Below are positions 1-7,771 of a stretch of DNA of 33,110 nucleotides, one piece after another; position 1 is the stretch's first letter, and every line of letters begins with the position of its first letter. Location: positions 1 through 33,110 of the forward strand of contig LBWY01000016.1 in NCBI GenBank assembly GCA_000995135.1, in the 5' to 3' direction. The DNA comes from Parcubacteria group bacterium GW2011_GWE2_39_37. Lineage in GTDB: Bacteria; Patescibacteriota; Patescibacteriia; Patescibacteriales; GWE2-39-37. A program made the position numbers and the translations under genes. The notes beneath the pieces are model-generated. The model saw only the letters and a program-made list of their open reading frames with translations, had not been told where the DNA came from and ran no database searches.

Positions 1-1
1 C

Positions 2-445
2 CTGACCGAGGCTAAGTTCAATGAGCTTAAAAACAAGCTGGAAAGACTGAAGAAATACAGTCATCCACGAGCAGTTGAAGAAGTCAAGCGATTGGCAGAG
101 ATGGGAGATTTTTCCGATAATGCCGCCTATTCCATGGCAAAAGGACGGCTAAGAGGCATTAACCAAAGAATCCTTGATATTGAAGATCACTTAAAACGTT
201 CTCTTATTATTACACCACTAAAGGATTCCACGACCGTTCAGCTCGGCCACCATGTAACCGTTGAAGTTTCCGGCAGGCAAAAAACTTACCTTTTACTGGG
301 ATCGGCCGAGACAGATCCTAGTAAAGGAATCATTTCCCACAACTCACCTATCGGCTCAGCGTTGATTGGTCGCAGAGTCGGCGATATCATAATAATAAAA
401 ACCTTGAGTAAGGATGTTGAATACAAGATTGTCCGTATAGAATAA
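2..445 (+). CDS. greA: GreA/GreB-family transcription elongation factor (5' truncated by window edge)
   Basis: The reading frame is open from base 2, so the N-terminus lies outside the window; 147 codons are visible. Gre factors enter the RNA polymerase secondary channel and stimulate cleavage of backtracked transcripts. The visible N-terminal part is the antiparallel coiled coil (LTEAKFNELKNKL, then a second helix), with the tip motif GDFSDNAAY. This matches the GreA tip GDLxENAEY, whose acidic pair coordinates the catalytic Mg2+; here the second acid is Asp rather than Glu. The C-terminal FKBP-like domain ends with SPIGSALIGRRVGDIIIIKT, the usual Gre signature. The stop is TAA at 443-445, seven bases before the convergent VOC remnant. 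greA is more likely than greB, but the missing N-terminus and the divergent tip leave some doubt about the exact subfamily. Confidence 0.9.
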   Translation: MTEAKFNELKNKLERLKKYSHPRAVEEVKRLAEMGDFSDNAAYSMAKGRLRGINQRILDIEDHLKRSLIITPLKDSTTVQLGHHVTVEVSGRQKTYLLLGSAETDPSKGIISHNSPIGSALIGRRVGDIIIIKTLSKDVEYKIVRIE

Positions 446-451
446 TGAAAT

Positions 452-764
452 TCATTCTTTCATACTATGCAGACCGATTGAATTGCCTTCGGTGTCCATG
501 ATAACAGCAATCCAGCCAGGCTCACCGATGTTAGTTTTCGGATTAATGATTCTTCCGCCCGCCTCCTCAACTTTAGCAAGCACCTGGTCTAACCTGCCTT
601 CGCAATTCAAGTAGACGCGCACTCCTCCAGGAGCTGGTTTGAAATCCAAGTTAGGCGGTACGATATCGCCACCTACCCCTTCCATATTTTCCATCGGGAA
701 AAATCCAAGTTTCTGCCCCATCGTGTCATTATGGGATATCGAACCAATTTATTACATTTTTCAT
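452..764 (-). pseudogene. Broken VOC (glyoxalase/bleomycin-resistance fold) gene with missing middle
   Basis: The main open frame (721 to 452, 89 codons) contains LGFFPMEN, GGVRVYLNCEG, VEEAGGRIINPKTNIG and DTEGNSIGLHSMKE, the second half of a small VOC-family protein of about 120 residues. An ATG at 764 opens MKNVINWFDIP in a different frame and then stops. This is the normal N-terminus of the same family. Between the two pieces about 20 residues (the usual first helix, DxxRAxxFYxxxF) are absent and the frame is lost. The locus therefore reads as one gene damaged by an internal deletion of roughly 60 bases that is not a multiple of three. A shortened protein from ATG 721 is possible but would lack the first beta-alpha unit. 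A sequencing or assembly error is the alternative explanation. The size of the loss comes from my memory of homologs, not from an alignment. Confidence 0.75.
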
Positions 765-813
765 ATTTTTTGTTTAATAATTATTCATCTTAATTACATT
801 GAATTAATTTTTG

Positions 814-848
814 GTTAAAAAAAAGGTAATTCCATGGGAATTACCTTT
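814..848 (-). terminator. Intrinsic terminator of the REC-radical SAM gene
   Basis: A perfect 12-bp inverted repeat, AAAGGTAATTCC (822-833) and GGAATTACCTTT (837-848), with a 3-base loop. Read on the minus strand it is followed by a run of eight T (817-824). It lies about 85 bases past the stop of the minus-strand gene ending at 932. Confidence 0.85.
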
Positions 849-931
849 GTGTTGTTATATATGAATTTAACGAGGCCCTCATTAAATCAAATTCACAGGA
901 ACACTTCCTTCAAACGTTTTCAAATGTTCAA

Positions 932-2368
932 TTATTTCATTTTATCGGCATCTTCAAGCCACTCCACGATACAGCCGCCGCAGCCTGCATTTATCAGCAT
1001 ACCGATGATGTCCCTGATGCGGACATCCTTGACACCTTCTTTCTTAAGGTAACCTCGGAAGCGTTTAACGTCTTCCATGGTCGTCCCTTTTGCTTCATCA
1101 AAGCCGTTGGCATGGTCTAGACTACCTGGCACCAATGCCATCAGTTTGATTCTAAAAATCGGTCTGCCGTCTGGCAAAAAACGGTTACCATAAAAATCTG
1201 CGATCATCCTGGCGTCTTCGATGCTGTCATTGACGCCCTTCATCACTACCCAAGAGATAGTCACCGGCTGATTAGTCATCTGAGCGATGATCTCATCACA
1301 ATTCCGGATCCTCGTCAAAGGCTCCTTGATGGTGCCGGGCTTTAAACGAAACCTGGTTTCCGGCAACAAAGAATCGATACTTCTGTGATGGGTTACACGG
1401 GGAAGGTTTATATACTTCCTGATGTATTCCAACAGAGCGCTCTCACTGCCCACGGAGGTAATCTTAAAGCTGATATCCAGGGCAGTGATTTTTGATAACT
1501 GGATAAAAGTTTTCATACAGTTGTCCAGATTCCAAACCAAACCGTCACCTTCGGAGGCAAGATTGAATATCAGTTTTGTCTTTCCTCCTTTTTTTAAGAA
1601 ATTTTTTACCTTCGGACTGTTTAAGGCCACATAGGCCTGACCGATGATCTCTCCCTCAGTAAGCGGGCGGATGAATTTTACTTTGTGCCCGTACCGATTC
1701 CTTCTGTTCCGCGGATTCTTGCAATTCACGCAGTCTGCTGGACAGCCGAGCAAGGAAGACAAGGAGATATTGACAACGCCTTTCTTTTTCCTGTAGATCA
1801 CAGTGTTTATAAAAGCGCCATCCAAAACGCACCGGCTAGTTATTTTTTCTGATTCCTCCCCCGGTCTTGTCCGATCCGTCCTCCTTGAATGGAAAGTCAA
1901 GGATTCAAACCCTTGAAAATACTGTGTGGACAACCAGAGGTTAAGCATGACATCAGGCGGGTTTGCTCTTCTTCGTTCTGGTTTCATCAACTTTTTACAG
2001 CTATCAAGAAGTGTGTTGATGTTAACCGGCTTGATTATGGCGTCGTCTGGTTTATAAGTGAGCCTGGCAGCCAAATCTGCATTGCCCGTGATGACCACGA
2101 CATTCACATTGCCGATTATTTCTATAACTCGGCGACCAAACTCCTCTCCTGACCACAGCTTTGTCTGAGGTAAAAGCTGCATTTGCAGATCAAGCAGAAT
2201 CAGATTAAACATCACCCCGGTAATTAAAGAAGAAGTGATTATCTGATTCGCCAAATCGATACTGTCAGCCTCAACCACCTCATAGCCGGAGTTTCTCAGA
2301 ATCTTCGCTGTGAACTTCAAACTGTCCAATTCATCTTCGACCACCAAAATTCTTCCTTTTGTTTTCAT
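932..2368 (-). CDS. Response-regulator receiver domain fused to RlmN/Cfr-like radical SAM enzyme
   Basis: 478 residues. Residues 5-128 form a receiver domain with all key residues: acidic pair E11/D12, phospho-acceptor D60 (LILLDLQM), switch T94 (VVITGN) and K113 (IIKPVN). An insertion (QLLPQTKLWSGEEF) follows beta-3. Residues about 180-470 form a radical SAM domain: CxxxCxxC at C209/C213/C216 (LLGCPADCVNC) should bind the [4Fe-4S]-SAM cluster. The later VVMKGVNDSIEDA and the terminal AGCGGC resemble the VMLxGVNDS and ACGQL motifs of the rRNA methyltransferases RlmN/Cfr; C463 or C466 could match the catalytic Cys. Substrate is unknown: RNA methylation is inferred from resemblance only. A strong SD (AAAGGAG, 8 bases before ATG) supports the start. 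The gene follows the receiver-PAS-kinase gene after 62 bp on the same strand, so phospho-control of the enzyme by that kinase is plausible. Confidence 0.85.
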   Translation of the reverse strand: MKTKGRILVVEDELDSLKFTAKILRNSGYEVVEADSIDLANQIITSSLITGVMFNLILLDLQMQLLPQTKLWSGEEFGRRVIEIIGNVNVVVITGNADLAARLTYKPDDAIIKPVNINTLLDSCKKLMKPERRRANPPDVMLNLWLSTQYFQGFESLTFHSRRTDRTRPGEESEKITSRCVLDGAFINTVIYRKKKGVVNISLSSLLGCPADCVNCKNPRNRRNRYGHKVKFIRPLTEGEIIGQAYVALNSPKVKNFLKKGGKTKLIFNLASEGDGLVWNLDNCMKTFIQLSKITALDISFKITSVGSESALLEYIRKYINLPRVTHHRSIDSLLPETRFRLKPGTIKEPLTRIRNCDEIIAQMTNQPVTISWVVMKGVNDSIEDARMIADFYGNRFLPDGRPIFRIKLMALVPGSLDHANGFDEAKGTTMEDVKRFRGYLKKEGVKDVRIRDIIGMLINAGCGGCIVEWLEDADKMK

Positions 2369-2430
2369 CGCTCATTCTCCTTTGTTTTGGATTTTAAATG
2401 ACCAGCTTAACTATATAAAATAATTAAAAA

Positions 2431-4083
2431 TTACCCTCGTGGCAAATTGACAGTAAATAACGAACCCTTGCCAAGTGCACTCTCCACTTCAATTTTTCCC
2501 CCGTGTCCGTTTGCCACCCACTGACAGATTGCTAAGCCCAAGCCAGAACCTCCATCATTTCTTGTCCTTGCTCGGTCCACCCGATAAAAACGCTCAAAAA
2601 TATTCGGTAAATGTTCTTGAGAAATACCGACTCCATTATCTTCGACCATAATTTTTATTTCTGTTTCTGTTATCTCTTTCCAAATCCTTATCCATCCATT
2701 ATTTTTATTATATCGGATAGCATTTCTGATCAAATTCGAAAATAATTTTTCTAACTTGCTTTCATCTGCCATCATTTCTGTCCCGATTATATCTTTTTTA
2801 AATTCAATTTTTATATTTTTAGTATCCGCGATCACCTTTAGAGATTTGCAAACCAAAGAGATCAGCTCATCTAAATTAATTTTTTTATAATTTAACCTCT
2901 GATTGTCCTCGGAATTAGTAATGGTTGCCAAATCAGTCAACATAGCCGACATTCTTTTGACTTCGCTCAAAATTTGTTGATGTGACTCTAAGTTTTCTGA
3001 CTTACAATCTTTGTTTATAAACATCAATTCGAGATTACCTTGGATAATCGTCAATGAAGTTCTTAGCTCATGCGAAACATCAGCCATAAAAATTGACTTT
3101 AGCTCGAGAACTTTATTCAATTCCATATTGACCGCGTTCAATTCGGCAGTTCTTTTCGTAACTTTTTTTTCAAGCTCATTGTTCAATTCCAACAACTTAT
3201 TTTTTGCCAATACCGCCTCCGTATTATCGATTGCCATCGAAATCGCGCCTTCGATATTGCCTTTATTATCTAAGAAAGGGACGGCAATGATCTTGAAATA
3301 TTTATCCTCCCCTGCGCTATTCCTTTCGTAACAATTATCTCTTCTGACTATCGTTCCATTAGCCAATAATTTTTTGTAGTCATCAACCAGTTTTTCTCGA
3401 TTAAAAAAACTACCGGTAAAAATACTATGTTTACGGTAGTCTTTTTTTGAGTTTGAAAAATTATTATAATATTTATTCGCCGAAGTAACATACCCCTCTT
3501 TGTCTAGAGTAATGATACTGACTGGTACATTATCCAAAATAATATTATTGAATTCATTCAGCTTGCGACTTTCCTCTTCTGTCGGCTTTTCGAATGTTTT
3601 TGCAACTATCTCCTGCTTATTGTTTTCTGAATTTTTATTTGTAAAATCAAAACTGACTTGTTTCGGCACTGGTTTCTTATTCTGCCTAAGAGGTCTATTT
3701 TTTTCACTTAAAATGTTTTTCTTCTGCTTCTGTTTCAACAGCATTCTTATTCTTTCAATCAATTCATTTAAAGAAAAAGGTTTTACCAGGTAATCGTCTG
3801 CTCCTGCTTCCAGTCCTTTCTTTTTATCCGCGTTGGTATCGCGGGCGGTCAACATTATTATAGGAGTGTTGATCTTGTTTCTGCGGATAGCACGACAAAC
3901 CGTCAAACCGTCCATTTTCGGCAACATCATATCCAGTATTATCAAGTCGTATTCATTTTTCTCTGCCAAGGCCAAGCCTTTTTCTCCGTCATGGGCAACG
4001 TCAACCGAAAAAAACTCCATCTCCAAACCCTTTTTAAGGAGATAAGTTATACTGACCTCGTCTTCGATAACCAGAATAGTCAT
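2431..4083 (-). CDS. Soluble hybrid histidine kinase: receiver-PAS-HisKA-HATPase
   Basis: 550 residues from ATG 4083. The receiver domain is at the N-terminus (residues 1-120: E7/D8, phospho-acceptor D51 in LIILDMMLPKMDG, T79, K101). A PAS domain follows (about 176-290), then a coiled-coil linker (295-330), HisKA with H338 in DVSHELRTSL, and HATPase_c with N454, DNGVGI (482-487) and GGSGLGLAIC (511-520). No membrane segment is visible, so the input is probably intracellular or comes through the receiver. Receiver-first order is the reverse of most hybrid kinases. The longer reading from TTG 4167 is rejected: that TTG is part of a TTGACA box, the extra 28 residues look like noise, and ATG 4083 begins exactly at a normal receiver N-terminus (MTILVIEDE). 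The gene is followed after 62 bp by the REC-radical SAM gene, probably as one transcription unit. Confidence 0.9.
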   Translation of the reverse strand: MTILVIEDEVSITYLLKKGLEMEFFSVDVAHDGEKGLALAEKNEYDLIILDMMLPKMDGLTVCRAIRRNKINTPIIMLTARDTNADKKKGLEAGADDYLVKPFSLNELIERIRMLLKQKQKKNILSEKNRPLRQNKKPVPKQVSFDFTNKNSENNKQEIVAKTFEKPTEEESRKLNEFNNIILDNVPVSIITLDKEGYVTSANKYYNNFSNSKKDYRKHSIFTGSFFNREKLVDDYKKLLANGTIVRRDNCYERNSAGEDKYFKIIAVPFLDNKGNIEGAISMAIDNTEAVLAKNKLLELNNELEKKVTKRTAELNAVNMELNKVLELKSIFMADVSHELRTSLTIIQGNLELMFINKDCKSENLESHQQILSEVKRMSAMLTDLATITNSEDNQRLNYKKINLDELISLVCKSLKVIADTKNIKIEFKKDIIGTEMMADESKLEKLFSNLIRNAIRYNKNNGWIRIWKEITETEIKIMVEDNGVGISQEHLPNIFERFYRVDRARTRNDGGSGLGLAICQWVANGHGGKIEVESALGKGSLFTVNLPRG

Positions 4084-4099
4084 GTTTTTCTTAAATAAT

Positions 4100-4167
4100 A
4101 GACAAAAAATAATAATTTGTCTTTTTTTAAGTTTTCTTAACTTATCATAAAATGCGCAAATTGTCAA
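4100..4167 (-). promoter_or_regulatory. Upstream region of the kinase gene: TTGACA box and leader hairpin
   Basis: On the minus strand a TTGACA hexamer occupies 4167-4162, but no good -10 lies 16-18 bp away; the nearby TATGAT is too close. Between it and the kinase ATG (4083) is an inverted repeat, AGACAAA (4100-4106) with TTTGTCT (4116-4122). In the minus-strand transcript it forms a hairpin ending 17 bases before the start codon, so it could affect ribosome access. Confidence 0.35.
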
Positions 4168-4249
4168 TAGCAGATTTGCTTTATTGTTGAAACCTGCTAA
4201 AATTCATCTGCTAGGATAGCCGCAGGCTATTCTTTTTTAATTGGCTAAT

Positions 4250-4903
4250 ATGGGTAAAAATTTAACTAAAAATCACAACAAGAATAAAAACCCTGAAACT
4301 TTCTCCCCCAAGCAGACCGACCTAATCTTCACTTATCTCTTTAGTGGATTAATTTTCTTAGTATTTTTCTTTCCCCTGGATCAATCTTCCCAGAAAAATA
4401 CTGGTTTTTTCCCTACATTTAAAGCTGAAAGCCAGATAACCAAAGATGCTCTACCAGAAGACGCTATTGAACTGAACCGAAAGATCTTAACAATAACCAA
4501 AAATACTCCGATGGAAAAAATGGCTGAAGAAATCTCCCGAAAAGATCGAGTGGTTGCCGCATTTCTTGTAGGCATCGCCATGAAAGAAAGCAAATTCGGT
4601 ACCTATGCTCCAAAAAAGAACGGAATCGATTGTTATAACTACTGGGGTTATCGCGGCAAAGAAAATACGACCGAAAGCGGCTACTCATGTTTTAAATCGC
4701 CTACAGAAGCATTGGCTGTGGTGGGCGGAAAAATCGACTCCATGGTAAAACGTGGTGTCAAAACTCCAGCGCAGATGATTTCCTGGAAATGCGGCTCTAC
4801 CTGCCAAGGCCACGATCCGGCAAGCGTAACAAAATGGATCAAGGATGTCAGCATCAACTATTATCGTTTAAATACAAAAGAAATTGCCAAAAGCGATCGT
4901 TAA
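4250..4903 (+). CDS. Membrane-anchored glucosaminidase/lysozyme-like protein
   Basis: 217 residues from ATG 4250; a TTG at 4241 would add three residues. Neither start has a clear SD. The N-terminus is cationic and Asn/Lys-rich, followed by one hydrophobic segment at about residues 25-43 (IFTYLFSGLIFLVFFFP), a signal anchor placing the rest outside. Residues 90-200 resemble glucosaminidase/lysozyme-like peptidoglycan hydrolases: VGIAMKESKFG supplies a likely catalytic Glu (E113), followed by NYWGYRG, then SPTEALAVVGGKI and the tail WIKDVSINYYRL. Four cysteines (DCYNYWG, YSCFKS, WKCGSTCQG) could form disulfides outside the cell. A role in cell-wall remodelling is inferred. The stop codon overlaps the convergent gene's stop: the bases TTAA at 4900-4903 serve both. 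Confidence 0.75.
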   Translation: MGKNLTKNHNKNKNPETFSPKQTDLIFTYLFSGLIFLVFFFPLDQSSQKNTGFFPTFKAESQITKDALPEDAIELNRKILTITKNTPMEKMAEEISRKDRVVAAFLVGIAMKESKFGTYAPKKNGIDCYNYWGYRGKENTTESGYSCFKSPTEALAVVGGKIDSMVKRGVKTPAQMISWKCGSTCQGHDPASVTKWIKDVSINYYRLNTKEIAKSDR

Positions 4904-6231
4904 ACGATAGCATCAGTCTTATTCTCATCATAAGAAGTATAGGCCAGGACGTCAGCGATCATTGATGCTGCGCTCCAGGCTTGAGTCCTGCAAGCGATCT
5001 GCCCATGAGTTGATCGGTATTCTTTATACTTTCCTTCAAAAAAAACAAATAGTTCAATCGGCGTACCAAAATGCTGCCAAGCCATAAATTCCGCTTCTCG
5101 TACTCGATTAGCTTCTTTTATGAAACCATAGTTTTCCATGCCTTCCGCGATCAAGCTGTTGTCATGCGGCCAGATCGATCCATTATGATAGCTATTAGCA
5201 TCAAAAGCTCTAGACTTCTTGCCAAGGGTTCGGATGCCGGCAGTCTCTTCAAATATTTCGGGTTCAAGAATTTTCTTTACCAATAAGCCCACATATTTCC
5301 TATATAATATTCCATCGATCTTCTTGTCGTCTTGAAGATTCATACAAGACCAAAGCACATGGCCAATGCTAGAACGCAAAGAAACCAAGGGTTTGTGATT
5401 TCCATCAAGCGCATGTGCCATTTTGAAATTTTCCGGATTGGCCGAAACAATAAATATTTTATTGAAGTCTTTTTTTAATTTACTCGCTTTTTTATTTAAG
5501 GCGCTCACATCAACATCGGCGCGATGTCGCCTCGAAAAGTATTTCGCCCAAAGTCTCAAAGCAAGATATGAATAACCTTGCGCCTCCACGGGCGCGATCG
5601 GATAGATAATATTCTCACTGTCCTCATGGAATATGGCTTCACTGCTATCCATCCAATTCTGAGTGATCAGACCGCCTCGTTTTCTTTGCAGGTGCATCTG
5701 ATAATCGATAAATCCATCTTTGTTAATATCGCCGAAAACCATAATCCAATTGATCGCCGAAACCACATGATCAATTATTTTCTGCATGAATTTCTTGTCC
5801 TTGGTTTTTTGCCAATATCTATAGATAGCGATCAAAAAAAGAGGAGTCGCATCAACGCTGTCAAAATTCCTCATCGTATTATCAGGATAGACATACCATG
5901 GTGGGATCCCTCTGATAGTCAGGTGCTCATGTTCGCTGATCCTGAATTCATGGATGCATTTACCCGGTTCCTCTCCGCTTTCTATATTTATATCTTTGCC
6001 CTGCAATTCAGCTAAGCCTAATAATATTTTTCTGACTAGGGTCAAAAAATAATCTTCTTTTTTATAGTTGTATGCTCGCAATAGTTTCAAGCTGGTCACC
6101 AAAGAATCACGACCAAAAATGCAACCATAAATTTCTTTTTTTCCTGAAGCCAAGATACCTTTTTCAACTTCCAAACTTTTGATGGTATCGATGCCTAGTC
6201 TATAAATATATTGAATATCTTCATCTTTCAT
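4900..6231 (-). CDS. Amylo-alpha-1,6-glucosidase (glycogen debranching enzyme C-terminal type)
   Basis: 443 residues forming an (alpha/alpha)6-barrel glucosidase-like protein. Recognisable stretches are IFGRDSLVTSLKLL (38-50), NFDSVDATPLFLIAIYRYW, GLITQNWMDSSEAI, PIAPVEAQGYSYLALRLWAKYF and SYHNGSIWPHDNSLIAEGM, all typical of the GDE_C/amylo-alpha-1,6-glucosidase family. Members hydrolyse alpha-1,6 branches or related glycosides in alpha-glucan or compatible-solute metabolism. No signal peptide is seen, so it is cytoplasmic. Its start overlaps the end of the upstream glycosyltransferase by 11 bases, implying one operon with coupled translation and a shared saccharide pathway. The exact substrate cannot be read from sequence. 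Confidence 0.85.
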   Translation of the reverse strand: MKDEDIQYIYRLGIDTIKSLEVEKGILASGKKEIYGCIFGRDSLVTSLKLLRAYNYKKEDYFLTLVRKILLGLAELQGKDINIESGEEPGKCIHEFRISEHEHLTIRGIPPWYVYPDNTMRNFDSVDATPLFLIAIYRYWQKTKDKKFMQKIIDHVVSAINWIMVFGDINKDGFIDYQMHLQRKRGGLITQNWMDSSEAIFHEDSENIIYPIAPVEAQGYSYLALRLWAKYFSRRHRADVDVSALNKKASKLKKDFNKIFIVSANPENFKMAHALDGNHKPLVSLRSSIGHVLWSCMNLQDDKKIDGILYRKYVGLLVKKILEPEIFEETAGIRTLGKKSRAFDANSYHNGSIWPHDNSLIAEGMENYGFIKEANRVREAEFMAWQHFGTPIELFVFFEGKYKEYRSTHGQIACRTQAWSAASMIADVLAYTSYDENKTDAIV

Positions 6232-7255
6232 TTTGTTGGCTTAAGATTTCTTGATATATCTTTTCATATTGATCAACCATTTTTTTGCTATTGAAATTTT
6301 CAAGGGCATATTTTCTGCACCTTTCCCTACTGATCGATCTGATATCTTTTACTCTCGCAGCCATCTCCTCCTCATTCTTGACTACGAATCCGGTAATCTT
6401 ATCTTGGATAATCTCCGGAATCGAACCTCGATCAAAAGCGATCACGGGACAACCGCAAGCCATCGCCTCGATAAGTGTCAGTCCGAACGGCTCTGGCCAG
6501 TCAACCGGATGAAGCGAACAAATGGCCCTGCTGAATAATTCGTTTCTTCTCTTGCCATCCACTTCGCCGATCCATTCGATATTTCCCTTGAAACGTGGTT
6601 TGATTTTTTCAAAATATTCCTCATCCGCTTTATCTGCCTTGGCCGCGATTATCAATTTTAAACCCAGTGCTTCTGCTACATTGATTGCATGGTGCAGGCC
6701 TTTTTCTTTTGAAATCCTGCCAACGAACAAGAGATATCCATCGTCATTATCGGAAAAAGGATATTCTTCCATCTCAAGCCCATTGTATATAGTAGCAATA
6801 TGATTGGCATCGGGTGCAGCTTTTTTTTGAAAGTCAGAAATCGTCACCACAAAAGATCTTTTAAAATTTTTGTAAACAATTTTCGCTTCTTCAGAAAATG
6901 CACCATGCTTGGTTATCACTACCGGAGTCTCCACCATTTCTGCAATCGCCAGACTCAAGGCATCGTTGTGATCATGAATGATATCAAACTGCTCATGCAT
7001 TTTATAAGCAGCGCCAAGATTCAACATAGAAAGCATTATTTTTCCGTAATAGTCATCGCCGACACCGCCTCTCAACGCCCGCGGGTAGGCTGCGAAATGT
7101 TTAGCGCTGGTAATCGAATCGCCCGAAGCGAACAGAGTCACTTCATGTCCTCTTTGTACTAATTCTTCAGTCAATACATAGACTATCCTTTCAATTCCAC
7201 CGTATTTTTCCGGCGGAACCCGTTCAATTATTGGTGCTATTTGTGCTATTTTCAT
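6221..7255 (-). CDS. GT4-family glycosyltransferase
   Basis: 344 residues, GT-B fold. The N-terminal acceptor domain starts MKIAQIAPIIERVPPEKYGG, with the glycine-rich loop YGGIERIVYVLTEELVQRGHEVTLF spanning residues 18-42. IIHDHNDAL and VITKHGAF follow. The nucleotide-sugar domain has LLFVGRISKEKGL (175-187) and the EX7E motif EPFGLTLIEAMACG with E255 and E263. This is a cytoplasmic retaining glycosyltransferase using a nucleotide sugar; donor and acceptor are unknown. It is the first gene of a pair with the debranching-type glucosidase (11-base overlap). No SD precedes ATG 7255, as for most housekeeping genes here. Confidence 0.9.
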   Translation of the reverse strand: MKIAQIAPIIERVPPEKYGGIERIVYVLTEELVQRGHEVTLFASGDSITSAKHFAAYPRALRGGVGDDYYGKIMLSMLNLGAAYKMHEQFDIIHDHNDALSLAIAEMVETPVVITKHGAFSEEAKIVYKNFKRSFVVTISDFQKKAAPDANHIATIYNGLEMEEYPFSDNDDGYLLFVGRISKEKGLHHAINVAEALGLKLIIAAKADKADEEYFEKIKPRFKGNIEWIGEVDGKRRNELFSRAICSLHPVDWPEPFGLTLIEAMACGCPVIAFDRGSIPEIIQDKITGFVVKNEEEMAARVKDIRSISRERCRKYALENFNSKKMVDQYEKIYQEILSQQNER

Positions 7256-7418
7256 AGCAACATTTTCTCATCGATTTATTAAAACAGGATTAATAGAAAA
7301 AAAATCATCATTTAACAACAATAAAAAATATATAATGTTAAGTATTTAAATCTCTGCTTCAATTAACCAAAGTTTAATCTGCTTCTGGTTGAATATAGTT
7401 GGAAAGGGGGTGATAAAT

Positions 7419-7598
7419 ATGCCAAACAAAAAAAGAGGCTTTGGCTCCATGGATCCGGAAAAGCAACGAGAAATTGCAAGAAAAGGCGGAGAGGCTTCAC
7501 ATAGTGGCGGGTTTGCATCAATGGATCCGGAAAGACAGAGAGAGATAGCGAGAAAAGGCGGAGAATCCTCACATGGAGGCGGAAGAAAATCAACTTAA
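7419..7598 (+). CDS. KGG-repeat stress protein (two repeats)
   Basis: 59 residues from ATG 7419. The start is decided by the SD AAAGGGGGTG at 7404-7413, and the in-frame ATG 7389 lies upstream of that SD. The protein is two near-identical units, GFGSMDPEKQREIARKGG and GFASMDPERQREIARKGG, each followed by a Ser/His/Gly linker. This is the KGG motif of general stress proteins such as Bacillus GsiB and enterobacterial YciG. Such proteins are small, hydrophilic and probably disordered; the function is thought to be protective, but the mechanism is unknown. A strong terminator follows directly, so it is a single-gene unit. Confidence 0.9.
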   Translation: MPNKKRGFGSMDPEKQREIARKGGEASHSGGFASMDPERQREIARKGGESSHGGGRKST

Positions 7599-7606
7599 TT
7601 CAATTT

Positions 7607-7636
7607 AAAAAAGTGGCCGGAAACGGCCACTTTTTT
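7607..7636 (+). terminator. Intrinsic terminator of the KGG gene
   Basis: Inverted repeat 7607-7619 and 7624-7636 around a GAAA tetraloop: the core GTGGCCG pairs with CGGCCAC and is flanked by A and T runs. It begins nine bases after the KGG stop codon and would work in both directions. Confidence 0.95.
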
Positions 7637-7644
7637 TACAAAAT

Positions 7645-7669
7645 GCAGGATTAGAAATCCTACTTCTGC
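7645..7669. repeat. Short nested hairpin in a 173-bp intergenic stretch
   Basis: AGGATT (7647-7652) and AATCCT (7656-7661) flank a 3-base loop, with GCAG (7645-7648) and CTGC (7666-7669) as outer arms. No T run follows. I see no gene between 7599 and 7771; apart from the KGG terminator this hairpin is the only structure noted there. Confidence 0.35.
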
Positions 7670-7771
7670 CGCCGTCCATGATACATTTAAAAATTTTTAA
7701 TTTTCAAACTTTGAAGATTTATTACCAGTCTACGGATCTTATATTAATAATTTATTAAATTCAAATAATCA

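Noticed and set aside
4084-4167. N-terminal extension of the receiver-PAS kinase from TTG 4167
   Set aside because: The TTG is part of a TTGACA box and the extra residues do not belong to the receiver fold.
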